From Williamsia herbipolensis (lineage in GTDB: Bacteria > Actinomycetota > Actinomycetes > Mycobacteriales > Mycobacteriaceae), in assembly GCF_000964005.1 (NCBI RefSeq), contig NZ_JXYP01000011.1:124001-188000 (forward strand): a stretch of 64,000 nucleotides of DNA, read 5' to 3'. The notes under the pieces are model-generated. The model worked only from the letters and a program-made list of their open reading frames with translations, searched no databases and was not told where the DNA came from. Positions 39,490-48,444 of the stretch are shown here, piece after piece. Every line of letters begins with the position of its first letter. Position 1 is the first letter of the stretch. Both the position numbers and the translations under genes were made by a program.

Positions 39490-40605
39490 TCAGGCCGCGC
39501 GTGCAGCCGCCGGCGCGGTGATCCCGCGACGGTCGAGGATCGGGCGGACGCCCTCGGCGAAGTGATAGGCCTCCTCGAGATGCGGATAACCCGAGAGGAT
39601 GAACTCGGTGAACCCGGCGTCGTGGTACTCGCCGATGAGGTTCGCGACCTCCTCGTGTGACCCGACGAGCGCGGTGCCCGCCCCGCCACGGACGAGGCCG
39701 ACGCCCGCCCACAGGTTCGGGTAGATCTCGAGGGAATCGGTGCGACCGCCGTGCAGTGCGGCCATCCGGCGCTGACCCTCCGACTGCGACGACGAGTGCA
39801 GCTGATGGGCATTGGCGATCTGGTCGGCCGGGAGCTCGTCGAGCAGCTTCTGTGCGACCGCCCAGGCCTCGGCCGAGGTGTCGCGGCTGATGGTGTGCAG
39901 CCGGATCCCGTATCGGAGGCGCCGTCCCTCGGCGTCGGCCAGGGCACGCACGCGGTCGATCTTCGCCTTCGCGTCCGCCGGTGGTTCACCCCACGTGAGG
40001 TAGGTCTGCACGCGGCGCGCTGCGACGGCCAGGGCCGGATCCGACGATCCGCCGAACCAGAACTCCGGCACCGGGTCCGGTGCCCGCGACACCCTCGCGT
40101 CGGCGACGCGGTAGAACTCGCCGGAATGATCGACCGACTCCTGCGTCCAGATGCGGTGTACGAGGTCGAGGAACTCGTCGGTGCGTGCGTAGCGGCGGTC
40201 GTGATCGACCCAGTCGCCGAAGCGGCGCTGCTCGGCGTCGTCGCCGCCGGTCACGATGTTCAGCAGCAACCGACCCTCCGACATCCGCTGCAGGGTCGCC
40301 GCCTGCTGGGCGGCGAGCGTCGGTGGCGTCAACCCGGGCCGGAACGCGACGAGGAACTTGAGCCGACGGGTCGCCTGCAGCAGGGCCGCGGTGGTCAACC
40401 ATGCGTCCTCACACCACGTTCCGGTCGGGGTGAGGACACCCTCGTAGTCGAGACGGTCGGCGGCCTGGGCCACCTCGGTGAGGTAGCGCAGGCTCGGCGG
40501 CCGGAAACCGGCGGGCTCCACCCGATGCGACGACGCGTGCGACGCACCGACGATCGAGCGTCCGTCGCCGGCGGTGGGCAGGAACCAGAAGACACGTGCG
40601 CTCAT
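39490..40605 (-). CDS. ssuD: FMNH2-dependent alkanesulfonate monooxygenase
   Basis: About 371 residues. VFWFLPTAGDGRSIVGASHASSHRVEPAGFRPPSLRYLTEVAQAADRLDYEGVLTPTG, then AFRPGLTPPTLAAQQAATLQRMSEGRLLLNIVTGGD, are characteristic of SsuD. Releases sulfite from alkanesulfonates using reduced flavin and oxygen. The ATG at 40605 overlaps the upstream binding-protein stop (ATGA). A flavin reductase (SsuE) is not present. Last gene of the transporter operon. Confidence 0.92.
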   Translation of the reverse strand: MSARVFWFLPTAGDGRSIVGASHASSHRVEPAGFRPPSLRYLTEVAQAADRLDYEGVLTPTGTWCEDAWLTTAALLQATRRLKFLVAFRPGLTPPTLAAQQAATLQRMSEGRLLLNIVTGGDDAEQRRFGDWVDHDRRYARTDEFLDLVHRIWTQESVDHSGEFYRVADARVSRAPDPVPEFWFGGSSDPALAVAARRVQTYLTWGEPPADAKAKIDRVRALADAEGRRLRYGIRLHTISRDTSAEAWAVAQKLLDELPADQIANAHQLHSSSQSEGQRRMAALHGGRTDSLEIYPNLWAGVGLVRGGAGTALVGSHEEVANLIGEYHDAGFTEFILSGYPHLEEAYHFAEGVRPILDRRGITAPAAARAA

Positions 40606-41639
40606 CGTGTGGCCGCCTTCACGGTGGCGTCGAAACGGGTGTCGACGAAGTCGGAGAACGGCTTGCCGGCCGGGATCTGCTTCGCCGCGACGAAGGCGTC
40701 GTACAGCTTCTGCTCGGAATCGATCACCGTCTGATCGAGGGGGATGGCCGGCCGCAGGCTGCGTCGTTGCGCCTGCTCGCCGGCGACGGGGTCGATCTTC
40801 ACCGCTGCCGAGTACTTCGCCGACCACTCCTCGGGGTTGGCCTGCGCCCACGCGGACGCCTTGGCCAGTCGGGACACGAGATCGGCCAGTGCGGTGTTCT
40901 TCGCCGGGTCGTCGAGGGCCTGCTGCGAGGCGATGCCGAAGCCGTAGCCGTTGGCGACACCCTGCGCGGTGGTCAGGGTCCGCGCGCCGGTCTGCTGCTG
41001 CGCGAGGGCGGTGAACGGATCCCAGATGGCCCACGCATCGACCTGGCCCGCGGTGAACGCGGTCAGCGCGTCAGCCGGTTGGAGGGGGACGAGCGTGACG
41101 TCGGCGGGGGTCAAGCCGGCCTTCGTCAGCTGGAGCAGCAGGTGCCCGTGGGCCGAACTGCCCTTGCCGAAGGCGATCCGCTTGCCGCGCAGATCGGCGA
41201 CGCTGCGCGCGGTCGAGGTCTTCGGCACCAGGATCTGATCTCCGCTCGCGTCGTTGGTGTACGCGCTCACGACCTTGATGCGGGCGTTCGCGGCGGCGCC
41301 GAAGATGGGCGGGGTGTTGCCCGTGACGGCGAAATCGATGCGCCCCGCGGTCGCCGCCTCCACCTGCGGTGGACCGGAGGTGAAGGTGGAGAACGACACC
41401 CGGTACGGGGTGCCGGTCAGCTGCCCTGACGCCTCCAGCAGGGCCTGGGTACCGCCCTTCTGATCACCGACGTCCAGGGTGACCGAGGACAGTCGACTCG
41501 CGTCGACGGTCGACGGCGCGGCGGCCGACACGGTGTCGGATTCGCGCGAGACGCATCCGGCGAGCGCGGTGGCGCCGACGACGAGGGTCAGCAGCGACGC
41601 CGCGACACGGCGCGATCGGGGACGAGAAGCGAACAGCAT
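40602..41639 (-). CDS. ssuA: Sulfonate ABC transporter substrate-binding lipoprotein
   Basis: About 345 residues. Signal peptide with lipobox ALAGC near residue 28, then an SsuA/NrtA-type binding fold (VGDQKGGTQALLEASGQL, FAVTGNTPPIFGAAA, RGKRIAFGKGSSAHGHLL, DAWAIWDPFTALAQ). Captures sulfonates outside the membrane for the permease and ATPase encoded upstream. Coupled to ssuD by ATGA. Confidence 0.92.
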   Translation of the reverse strand: MLFASRPRSRRVAASLLTLVVGATALAGCVSRESDTVSAAAPSTVDASRLSSVTLDVGDQKGGTQALLEASGQLTGTPYRVSFSTFTSGPPQVEAATAGRIDFAVTGNTPPIFGAAANARIKVVSAYTNDASGDQILVPKTSTARSVADLRGKRIAFGKGSSAHGHLLLQLTKAGLTPADVTLVPLQPADALTAFTAGQVDAWAIWDPFTALAQQQTGARTLTTAQGVANGYGFGIASQQALDDPAKNTALADLVSRLAKASAWAQANPEEWSAKYSAAVKIDPVAGEQAQRRSLRPAIPLDQTVIDSEQKLYDAFVAAKQIPAGKPFSDFVDTRFDATVKAATR

Positions 41640-41667
41640 GAGTGCCTTTCCGGTGGTACAGAACAGA

Positions 41668-42387
41668 TCAGTGCACGCCGAGGGCGTCGAGAAGGTGCGC
41701 CCGCAGCGCCGAGAAGCCGGGGGTCCCGCGGTCGCGGGGGCGGGGGAGGTCGACCTCGACGCGATCGGCGATCGCGCCGTCGTCGAGCACGAGAACCCGG
41801 TCGGCCAGTGCCACCGCCTCGTCGACGTCGTGCGTGACCAGCAGGACCCCGAGGTCGTGTCGTCGCCACAGGTCGAGGAGCAGCGACTGCATCGACAGCC
41901 GGGTGAGGGCGTCGAGGGCGCCGAAAGGTTCGTCGAGCAGCAGGAGTTCGGGTTCGCCCACCAGTGCGCGGGCCAGGGCGGCCCGCTGCGCCTGCCCGCC
42001 GGAGAGCGTGGCGGGCCAGGCGTCGAACTTGTCGTCGAGGCCGACCTCGACGAGCGTGGCCTCGGCGGCGCGCAGGGCCGGGGCCCCGGTGACCCGCGAG
42101 GGGTTGAGTCCGTAGGAGACGTTGTCGACCACGCTGCGCCACGGGAACAAGCGGGGTTCCTGAAACGCGACAGCCGGGCGACCCGCGACGTGGGTGTCGC
42201 CGGTGTGGTCGTCGGACAGGCCGGCGAGGACACGCAGGATGGTGGACTTACCGGATCCCGAACGCCCCACGAGCACAACGATCTCGCCCCGGGCGACGGT
42301 GAGATCCACCCCGCGCAGGACCTGATGATCGCCGTACCACTTGTCGACGCCGCGCAGCGATGCGACGGCGGTGTCGGTGGCCGTCAC
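41668..42387 (-). CDS. ssuB: Sulfonate ABC transporter ATP-binding protein
   Basis: About 239 residues. Walker A GRSGSGKST, Q-loop in AFQEPRLFPW, signature LSGGQAQRAALARAL, Walker B LLLLDEPFGALD and the H-loop in LLVTHDVDEA. The AFQEPRLLPW-type Q-loop is typical of nitrate/sulfonate/taurine importers. The ATG overlaps the permease stop (ATGA). Energises uptake. Confidence 0.94.
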   Translation of the reverse strand: MTATDTAVASLRGVDKWYGDHQVLRGVDLTVARGEIVVLVGRSGSGKSTILRVLAGLSDDHTGDTHVAGRPAVAFQEPRLFPWRSVVDNVSYGLNPSRVTGAPALRAAEATLVEVGLDDKFDAWPATLSGGQAQRAALARALVGEPELLLLDEPFGALDALTRLSMQSLLLDLWRRHDLGVLLVTHDVDEAVALADRVLVLDDGAIADRVEVDLPRPRDRGTPGFSALRAHLLDALGVH

Positions 42388-43233
42388 CGGTCGCCCTGGT
42401 AACGCAGTGCGCGGGCCTCGAGGATGCGCACGATGCCGTCGGTGATGATGCCGAGCAACGCGTAGACGACGAGTCCGAAGATGATGGTGTCGATCCGCAG
42501 GAAATCACGGGCCTGATTGATGATGAAACCGAGCCCTGCGTCGGAGTTGACCTGTTCGGCGACGATCAGCGTCAGCCACGCGATGGCCAGCGACTGTCGG
42601 AACCCGACGAGCAGCTGGGGGGCGATGCTGGGCAGGATGACCCGCGAGAAGCGTTGGCGCCATGAGAATCCGAGCACCGTGGCCGTCTCGAGATGGCGGC
42701 GGTCGATCTGGCGGATCGCAGACGATGTGTTGAGGTAGAGCGGGAACGCGACACCGAGCGCGACGAGCAGGATCTTCGGGGTCTCGCCGATGCCGAACCA
42801 GATGATGAACAGTGGGATCAGGCCCAGGTGGGGCAGTGCCCGCAGCATCTGCAGGGGCGGGTCGACGGTCGCCTCGGCGACCCGGGACAGTCCGACGACG
42901 GCGCCGAGCGCGACACCGATCAGGCCGCCCAGCACGAGACCCTCGACCACCCGTGTGCCCGACACCACCAGCGCATCGGCCAGTTCGCCGTTGCGCACGA
43001 GTTCGGCTCCGGCGTCGGCGATCAGCGACGGCGCGGGCAGGATCCGTTCGGGGATGATCCGCAGCGCGCTGCCGATCTGCCAGAGGACGAGCAGACGGCG
43101 ACAGCACACGGATGACGGTCCAGCGGTGTCGTCGCCACCGGGATGACGGCACCCGGCTCGTCTCGGGAGGCGCGACGTGCGCGGCGGTGGTGGGTGCCAC
43201 CGGCGTCTCGATGCGCGCGTACGAAGTGACCAT
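42384..43233 (-). pseudogene. ssuC: Sulfonate ABC transporter permease, frameshifted
   Basis: The ATG at 43233 (GAGGA upstream) opens MVTSYARIETPVAP and runs to VIRVLSP; a different frame continues LLVLWQIGSALRIIPERILPAPS and covers the whole membrane domain, including the permease EAA-type loop and the C-terminal ARALRYQ. Joining them needs removal of one base at 43095 (or addition of two), so the gene as read is broken after about 46 codons. Translation of the membrane part could restart internally. Otherwise a normal SsuC of about 283 residues. Confidence 0.82.
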
Positions 43234-43478
43234 CGGCGAGGTCCTCTGCTGGAGTCGTGACCGACACCGATCGGTGCCGTGGACCCGACGGTCACAAACA
43301 TTCGGACATCGAGCGACGGTTCCCGTCAGCCTGGGTCGATCTGCTGCCGAGACTTGCCACCCGTCGGGTCGGGTCGCTAGGGAATGCGTCGCGCCCATGG
43401 GCGCCGATCACGACGCCTGTGCTCCCACGGCGCCGACGACCGCGGAATCCCGGCTCGCACGTCGTGGTTGAGACCGGT

Positions 43479-44147
43479 ATGAGCAACCCCATCGCCGTCG
43501 AGATCTGGTCGGACATCGCGTGCCCGTGGTGCTACATCGGCAAACGCCGGTTCGAGGCCGGACTCGCCGCGTTCGAGGGGCGGGACGACGTGACGGTGAC
43601 CTACCGGAGTTACGAGCTCGCGCCCGACACACCGACCGACTTCGACGGCTCCGAGGTCGATTTCCTGGTCGGGCACAAGGGGATGTCGTCCGCGCAGGTC
43701 GAGCAGATGCTCGACGAGATGACGCAGCTCGCGGCGGTCGAGGGACTGGCGTACGACTTCGACGCGCTGCACCACACCAACACCCGACTCGCCCATCGCA
43801 CACTGCATCTCGCACGGACCGTGGGACGCCAACGCGAGTTGGCCGAGCGGTTGTTCGCGGCGTACTTCACCGAGGGGCGCCACCTGGGCCGCCCTGAGGA
43901 GCTCGCCGATCTCGCCGCGGAGGTCGGTCTCGACCGCGCGTCGGTGCTCGAGGCGCTGGCCGGCGACGACTTCGTCGACGAGGTCGACGCCGACATCGCG
44001 CAGGCGCGCGCCCACGGCATCGCCGGTGTCCCGTTCTTCGTCCTCGACGGCCGCTACGGCATCTCCGGCGCCCAGCCCGCCCCGGCGTTCACCTCCGCGC
44101 TCGAGCAGGTCGTCGCCGACCGGCGGGATCAGCCCACGCGCGCCTGA
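43479..44147 (+). CDS. DsbA-family protein (FrnE-like)
   Basis: About 222 residues. The N-terminal thioredoxin-like strand ends in SDIACPWCYIGKRRFE with the CPWC redox pair, and the C-terminal AHGIAGVPFFVLDGRYGISGAQP carries the cis-Pro loop. No signal peptide, so cytosolic, as in FrnE-type dithiol oxidoreductases/isomerases. ATG at 43479. Divergent from the ssu operon; the 245-bp gap between them shows no clear leader peptide. Confidence 0.9.
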   Translation: MSNPIAVEIWSDIACPWCYIGKRRFEAGLAAFEGRDDVTVTYRSYELAPDTPTDFDGSEVDFLVGHKGMSSAQVEQMLDEMTQLAAVEGLAYDFDALHHTNTRLAHRTLHLARTVGRQRELAERLFAAYFTEGRHLGRPEELADLAAEVGLDRASVLEALAGDDFVDEVDADIAQARAHGIAGVPFFVLDGRYGISGAQPAPAFTSALEQVVADRRDQPTRA

Positions 44148-44222
44148 CCCCGTCCGAGGGTGAGGTGGTGCGTTCTCCGCGTGTTCATCTCGATGTAGTT
44201 GGCGAGGCTAAAGTTCGCGACC

Positions 44223-46064
44223 ATGCGTCTGACCCGCCTCACCCCGCCCCTCGTCCTGGCGCTCGTGACCGCCCTCGCCGCCGCCGCGATCGCCGCGGCC
44301 TCGCCTTCCCCGCCCTCGCCCGCCCCGACCTCGACCGGGACGACCATCGGCGCGATCCAGGGACCGGGGTTCACCTCGCCGCTGGTCGGGCAGAAGGTCT
44401 CCGGGGTACCCGGGGTGGTGGCGGCGATCCGGACCGGATCCCCCCGCGGCTTCTGGATGCAGTCGGCCACACCCGACCGTGATGATCGTGCTCGTGACCG
44501 CTCGACCTCCGACGGCATCTTCGTGTTCACCGGGTCGGCCGCGCCGACCGTGAGGCCGGGCGACGCGGTCACCGCCGCGGCGACCGTGACCGAGTACCGC
44601 GCGGCGGCGAACGTCACCGACCTCAGCGTCACCGAGCTGACGTCGCCGACGGTGACGGTGGTGTCATCGGGCAACGCGCTCCCCGCCCCGGTGGTCATCT
44701 CGCCGACCGCGGTCCCGTCGCGCTTCGCGCCCCCGGTGTCGGGCGACATCGAGCAGATCCGCCGCGCGGTGCCCACCCGATCGGCCCAGGAGTTCTGGGA
44801 ATCGCACGAGGGCGAGCGCGTGTCGGTGCCGGCGCCACGGATCATCGCCCCGAGCAACACCTACGGCGACGTCTACATCACCTCGAAGCCGAACGCGGAC
44901 CGGACGATCCACGGTGGCGCGCTGCTGTCGAGCTATGACCTGCCCACCGGTCGGGTCAAGGTCACCGCCCTCGACGGCGCGAAGCCCCGGATGAACGTGG
45001 GTGACCGGTTCGCGGGCCCCGTCGTCGGCCCGGTGGACTGGTCGAGCTTCGGCGGTTTCGTGATCGACGTGCCGAGCCTTCCCGCGGTCGTCTCCGGCGG
45101 ACTGACCCCGACGGTGGCGTCGAAGCCCGACGCCGCCGACCTGTCGGTGGCGACCTACAACGTCGAGAACCTCGCCCCGCGCGACCCGCAGAGCAAGTAC
45201 TCCGCGCTCGCCCGCGGCATCGTCACCAATCTCGCGAGCCCCGACGTGGTGGCCGTCGAAGAGGTGCAGGACAACTCGGGCGCCACCGACGACGGCACCA
45301 CCGCCGCGAACACCACGATCTCGACCCTCGTGGACGCGATCGCCGCCGCGGGCGGTCCGCGATACGACCACCGCGACGTCGACCCGACCAACGACGCCGA
45401 CGGTGGCCAGCCGGGCGGCAACATCCGAACGGTGTTCCTGTTCAACCCGTCTCGCGTAGCGTTCGTCGACCGCGGTACGGCGACGGCCACCACCGCGACG
45501 ACCCCGCAGCGTAGTGCGAGCGGGGGTGCCGAGCTCGCGGTGTCACCGGGCCGGATTGCTCCGACCGACCCGGCGTGGGCGAACAGTCGCAAACCCCTTG
45601 TCGGGCAGTTCGTGTTCCGGGGTCGCACGGTGTTCGTGGTGGGAAACCATTTCGCCTCCAAGGGCGGTGACCAGTCGGCCGACGGCCGGTTCCAGCCGCC
45701 CGCACGCAGTTCCGAGACCCAGCGACTCGCCCAGGCGCGCGTCGAGAACGCATGGATCCGGAGCCTCCAGGCGATCGACCGGCGCGCCTCGATCGTGATC
45801 GCCGGGGACCTGAACGACTACCAGTTCAGTCCCGCCGTCCGCACCCTCACCGGGGGCGGGACGGGTCTCGTCGACCTGATCGGCACCCTGCCGCGCGAGC
45901 AGCAGTACACCTACGTCTACTCCGGGGTGTCGCAGGTGCTCGACCACATCATCGTCAGCGCCGACCTGCGCGCCCGGGCGCGGTACGAGGTCATCCACCT
46001 CAACGCGGAGTTCGCCGGCCAGACCTCCGACCACGATCCGCAGGTGGTGCACGTCCGCCCGTAG
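44223..46064 (+). CDS. Secreted endonuclease/exonuclease/phosphatase-family nuclease
   Basis: About 613 residues. A signal peptide (LVLALVTALAAAAIAAASPS) is followed by an OB-like region (IGAIQGPGFTSPLVGQKVSGVPGVV, as in ExeM/NucH nucleases) and a C-terminal EEP domain with VATYNVENLAP, VVAVEEVQDN, AGDLNDYQFSP and the catalytic TSDHDPQVV. Probably degrades extracellular nucleic acid for phosphate. The ATG at 44223 is chosen as it directly precedes the signal peptide. Its stop codon falls in the first unit of a 37-bp tandem repeat. Confidence 0.88.
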   Translation: MRLTRLTPPLVLALVTALAAAAIAAASPSPPSPAPTSTGTTIGAIQGPGFTSPLVGQKVSGVPGVVAAIRTGSPRGFWMQSATPDRDDRARDRSTSDGIFVFTGSAAPTVRPGDAVTAAATVTEYRAAANVTDLSVTELTSPTVTVVSSGNALPAPVVISPTAVPSRFAPPVSGDIEQIRRAVPTRSAQEFWESHEGERVSVPAPRIIAPSNTYGDVYITSKPNADRTIHGGALLSSYDLPTGRVKVTALDGAKPRMNVGDRFAGPVVGPVDWSSFGGFVIDVPSLPAVVSGGLTPTVASKPDAADLSVATYNVENLAPRDPQSKYSALARGIVTNLASPDVVAVEEVQDNSGATDDGTTAANTTISTLVDAIAAAGGPRYDHRDVDPTNDADGGQPGGNIRTVFLFNPSRVAFVDRGTATATTATTPQRSASGGAELAVSPGRIAPTDPAWANSRKPLVGQFVFRGRTVFVVGNHFASKGGDQSADGRFQPPARSSETQRLAQARVENAWIRSLQAIDRRASIVIAGDLNDYQFSPAVRTLTGGGTGLVDLIGTLPREQQYTYVYSGVSQVLDHIIVSADLRARARYEVIHLNAEFAGQTSDHDPQVVHVRP

Positions 46065-46170
46065 CGTGCGGAGGGCGGCAGAGCGACACCGTCGCCCGTA
46101 GCGTGCGGAGGGCGGCAGAGCGACACCGTCGCCCGTAGCGTGCGGAGGGCGGCCCCGCGACACCGCCGTC
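46060..46170 (+). repeat. Three 37-bp tandem repeats at a gene 3' end
   Basis: Units start at 46060, 46097 and 46134 with CGTAGCGTGCGGAGGGCGGC; the first two are identical and the third has drifted. Each contains GCGAC-ACC-GTCGC, able to form a small hairpin. The first unit includes the TAG stop of the nuclease gene. Confidence 0.9.
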
Positions 46171-46184
46171 CGTAGGATCGGGTG

Positions 46185-46754
46185 ATGGTCACCGCGTTGC
46201 TGATAGCCGACGTCCAGAACGATTTCACCGAGGGCGGCGCGCTCGGTGTGACGGGCGGAGCCGCGGTCGCTCGCCGGGTCACCGAGTACCTCGCAGGTGA
46301 GGCCGATTACGACTTCGTGGTCGCTTCACGCGACTGGCACGACTCCGACAACGACAACGGTGGCCACTTCGCGACCGCGGAGGCCCCCGACTTCGAGAAC
46401 ACATGGCCGGTGCACTGCGTGGCGGGGACCGAGGGTGCTCAGTACCACCCGGATTTCGTCGCCGACGCCGTCGACATCCACGTCCGCAAGGGCCAGGGGA
46501 TCCCGGCGTACTCGATGTTCGAGGGATCCACCGACGACGGCTCCGCACTGGTGAACGTGTTGCGGGCGTGGGGCGTCACCGATGTCGACGTGGCGGGTAT
46601 CGCCACGGACTACTGCGTGCGCGCCTCGGCCCTCGACGCCGTTGCGGCCGGGTTCCGTGTCCGCCTGCTGACCGATCTGATCGCGGGGATCTCGCCGGAG
46701 ACGTCCGCGGCGGCGATCGACGAGATGGCCGATTTCGGCGTGACCGTGGTCTGA
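46185..46754 (+). CDS. pncA: Nicotinamidase (pyrazinamidase)
   Basis: About 189 residues. Hydrolyses nicotinamide to nicotinate in NAD salvage, and in mycobacteria activates pyrazinamide. Catalytic Asp9 lies in LLIADVQNDF, the Lys in VRKGQGIPAYSMFEG and the Cys in IATDYCVRASALDA. The metal site DWH is present in SRDWHDSDNDNGGHF. ATG at 46185. Overall arrangement matches mycobacterial PncA. Confidence 0.94.
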   Translation: MVTALLIADVQNDFTEGGALGVTGGAAVARRVTEYLAGEADYDFVVASRDWHDSDNDNGGHFATAEAPDFENTWPVHCVAGTEGAQYHPDFVADAVDIHVRKGQGIPAYSMFEGSTDDGSALVNVLRAWGVTDVDVAGIATDYCVRASALDAVAAGFRVRLLTDLIAGISPETSAAAIDEMADFGVTVV

Positions 46755-46761
46755 GGCGCGT

Positions 46762-47526
46762 TCACCGCACCGTCGCGACCACGAAGATCCGTCGGAACGG
46801 GAAGAACGTGCTGCCGTCGGCGCGGCGTGGGTACGCCGTCGACAGCTGCGGGGCCAGGTCGGCGCGGAACGCCTCCCAGGCGTCGTCGTCGAGGGCCGAC
46901 CGGACCGGCGTCAATGCGGTGCCGGTGACCCAGTCGAGCACCGGGTTGTCACCGGTGAGCTGTTGGGCGTAGGTGGTCTCCCAGGCGTCGACGACGCAGC
47001 CGGCGTCGGTGAGCAGCGATGCGTAGCCGGTCGGGTCGTCGACGGTGTCGCCGCCGCGGAAGTCGATCTGCGACAGCGCATCCCGCCAGCGCGGTGAGGT
47101 CGCGACGGACCGGATGATGCGATGGGACGGGAACTCGAAGTTGCCCGGGACCTGAAAGGCCAGCTGCGCCCCGGGGTGCAGCGCTCGGGCCCAGCTGCGA
47201 AGCAGATCGCGGTGTTCGGGAACCCACTGCAGGGTCGCGTTGGAGATGATGACGTCGGTGTCGGGTGCGGGCCGCCAGTCACGGACATCCTGCAGATGCG
47301 CGTCGATGCCGCGCTCGCGTGCGGCGGCCACCATCTCCGGTGAGTTGTCGGTCGCCTCGATGACGGCATCCGGCCACCGCGCCGCGAGTCCCGCGGTGAG
47401 ATTGCCGGGGCCACAACCGAGATCGACGATGCGACGCGGTCGCTCGGCGTCGATGCGCGCCAGGAGTTCTCCGTAGGGACGTCCCCGGTGATCGGCGAAA
47501 GCGAGGTAGTGCTCCGGGTTCCACAT
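46762..47526 (-). CDS. tam: Trans-aconitate 2-methyltransferase
   Basis: About 254 residues. SAM-dependent methyltransferase with [29 protein letters not shown] and [12 protein letters not shown], the Tam pattern, and an N-terminal [24 protein letters not shown] typical of this enzyme. Methylates trans-aconitate, an aconitase inhibitor. Convergent with pncA. Two strong palindromes lie 18-62 bp upstream of its start. Confidence 0.92.
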   Translation of the reverse strand: MWNPEHYLAFADHRGRPYGELLARIDAERPRRIVDLGCGPGNLTAGLAARWPDAVIEATDNSPEMVAAARERGIDAHLQDVRDWRPAPDTDVIISNATLQWVPEHRDLLRSWARALHPGAQLAFQVPGNFEFPSHRIIRSVATSPRWRDALSQIDFRGGDTVDDPTGYASLLTDAGCVVDAWETTYAQQLTGDNPVLDWVTGTALTPVRSALDDDAWEAFRADLAPQLSTAYPRRADGSTFFPFRRIFVVATVR

Positions 47527-47543
47527 GTCAGCCTCCCGTCAAA

Positions 47544-47588
47544 ACAGTACGCTCGTACTGTGAGTCAAACAGTACGCCCATACTGTTT
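47544..47588. promoter_or_regulatory. Two palindromic operators upstream of tam
   Basis: ACAGTACG-CT-CGTACTGT at 47544-47561 and AAACAGTA-N6-TACTGTTT at 47567-47588 share the half-site ACAGTA/TACTGT. Such close pairs are typical TetR-family operators. No regulator gene is adjacent. Confidence 0.75.
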
Positions 47589-47679
47589 GGCTGGGCAAGG
47601 GTCTCCCGGTCGGGTCGGTGACGTCCGGGGCGTCGACGCCGCTCTGGGATCTCACCTGTCGCGGGACGAGCGCCGTTGA

Positions 47680-48444
47680 TCAGTGAGGGAGCGCGGTGAT
47701 CGACGCGTGGGCGCGGGAGTCGCCGCCGACCGAGAGCCAGATGAGGATCCCGCCGGCGGTGGGTGCGGTCGTGATGCGCACGTCCTCGCCGAAGGTGATC
47801 GGCTTGTTGTACTCGATCACCAGGCGGTAGGGGTTGCTCAGCAGGTCGGGGTGATCGGGGAACACCTCGCGCAGCGCCTGGAGGTACACCGAGTTGTTCA
47901 CGTGGTCGAGCCGATCGGTGTCGGCGTGGCGCAGCACGAACCGCTGATCGGACTCGTTCGCCAGCGGGGTGTTCAGCCACGCCTTCCAGCGCAGACGGTG
48001 GTTGTCGGTGGTGGTGGCCAGCATGTCGAAGAACGTGTCCTCGAGGCGGCCCGGCGACTGGGTCTCCATGTTCATGTTGATCCAGAAGCCCTCGGTCTCG
48101 ATGAGGCCGCCGTTGTCGCTCGTGACGCGCACGCGCATGTTGCACCAGCGCGGCGAGATGCCCGAGCACCAGCGCGACAGGTGGACCTCGTCGGGCCAGG
48201 TGATCGGGCGGATCACGTCGATGACGGTGCGGCGCACGATCCAGAACTTGTGGGTCTCGAAGGCGCCGGCGTCGACGAGGTGCTGCGCCCCGGCCTCCTG
48301 CAGGTATCGGGCGATGCCGTCGACGCTGAGTCCCTCGAACTGGTCGATGTCGGCGCTCGACAGCGGCCACCCGGTATTGAAGACGTACCCCTCGGTGGGG
48401 CGATCGGTCAGTGGGGTTGCCACGAGCGGCTCGGTCGTCGACAT
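47680..48444 (-). CDS. Acyl-ACP thioesterase-like hotdog protein, paralog 1
   Basis: About 254 residues, two hotdog repeats. The N-terminal half contains YLQEAGAQHLVDAG, then HKFWIVRRTVIDVIRPITWPDEVHLSRWCSGISPRWCNMRV; the second contains VLRHADTDRLDHVNNSVYLQAL, with the hotdog Asp/His/Asn cluster. Similar to the acyl-ACP thioesterase family, acting on acyl thioesters in the cytosol. It is about 50% similar by eye to the upstream neighbour, whose stop it overlaps by one base (TGATG). Confidence 0.82.
   Translation of the reverse strand: MSTTEPLVATPLTDRPTEGYVFNTGWPLSSADIDQFEGLSVDGIARYLQEAGAQHLVDAGAFETHKFWIVRRTVIDVIRPITWPDEVHLSRWCSGISPRWCNMRVRVTSDNGGLIETEGFWINMNMETQSPGRLEDTFFDMLATTTDNHRLRWKAWLNTPLANESDQRFVLRHADTDRLDHVNNSVYLQALREVFPDHPDLLSNPYRLVIEYNKPITFGEDVRITTAPTAGGILIWLSVGGDSRAHASITALPH

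Noticed and set aside
43257-43478. A sulfur-type leader peptide upstream of the ssu operon
   Set aside because: I looked for a short frame with RRxxVDL and cysteines on the minus strand and found none.
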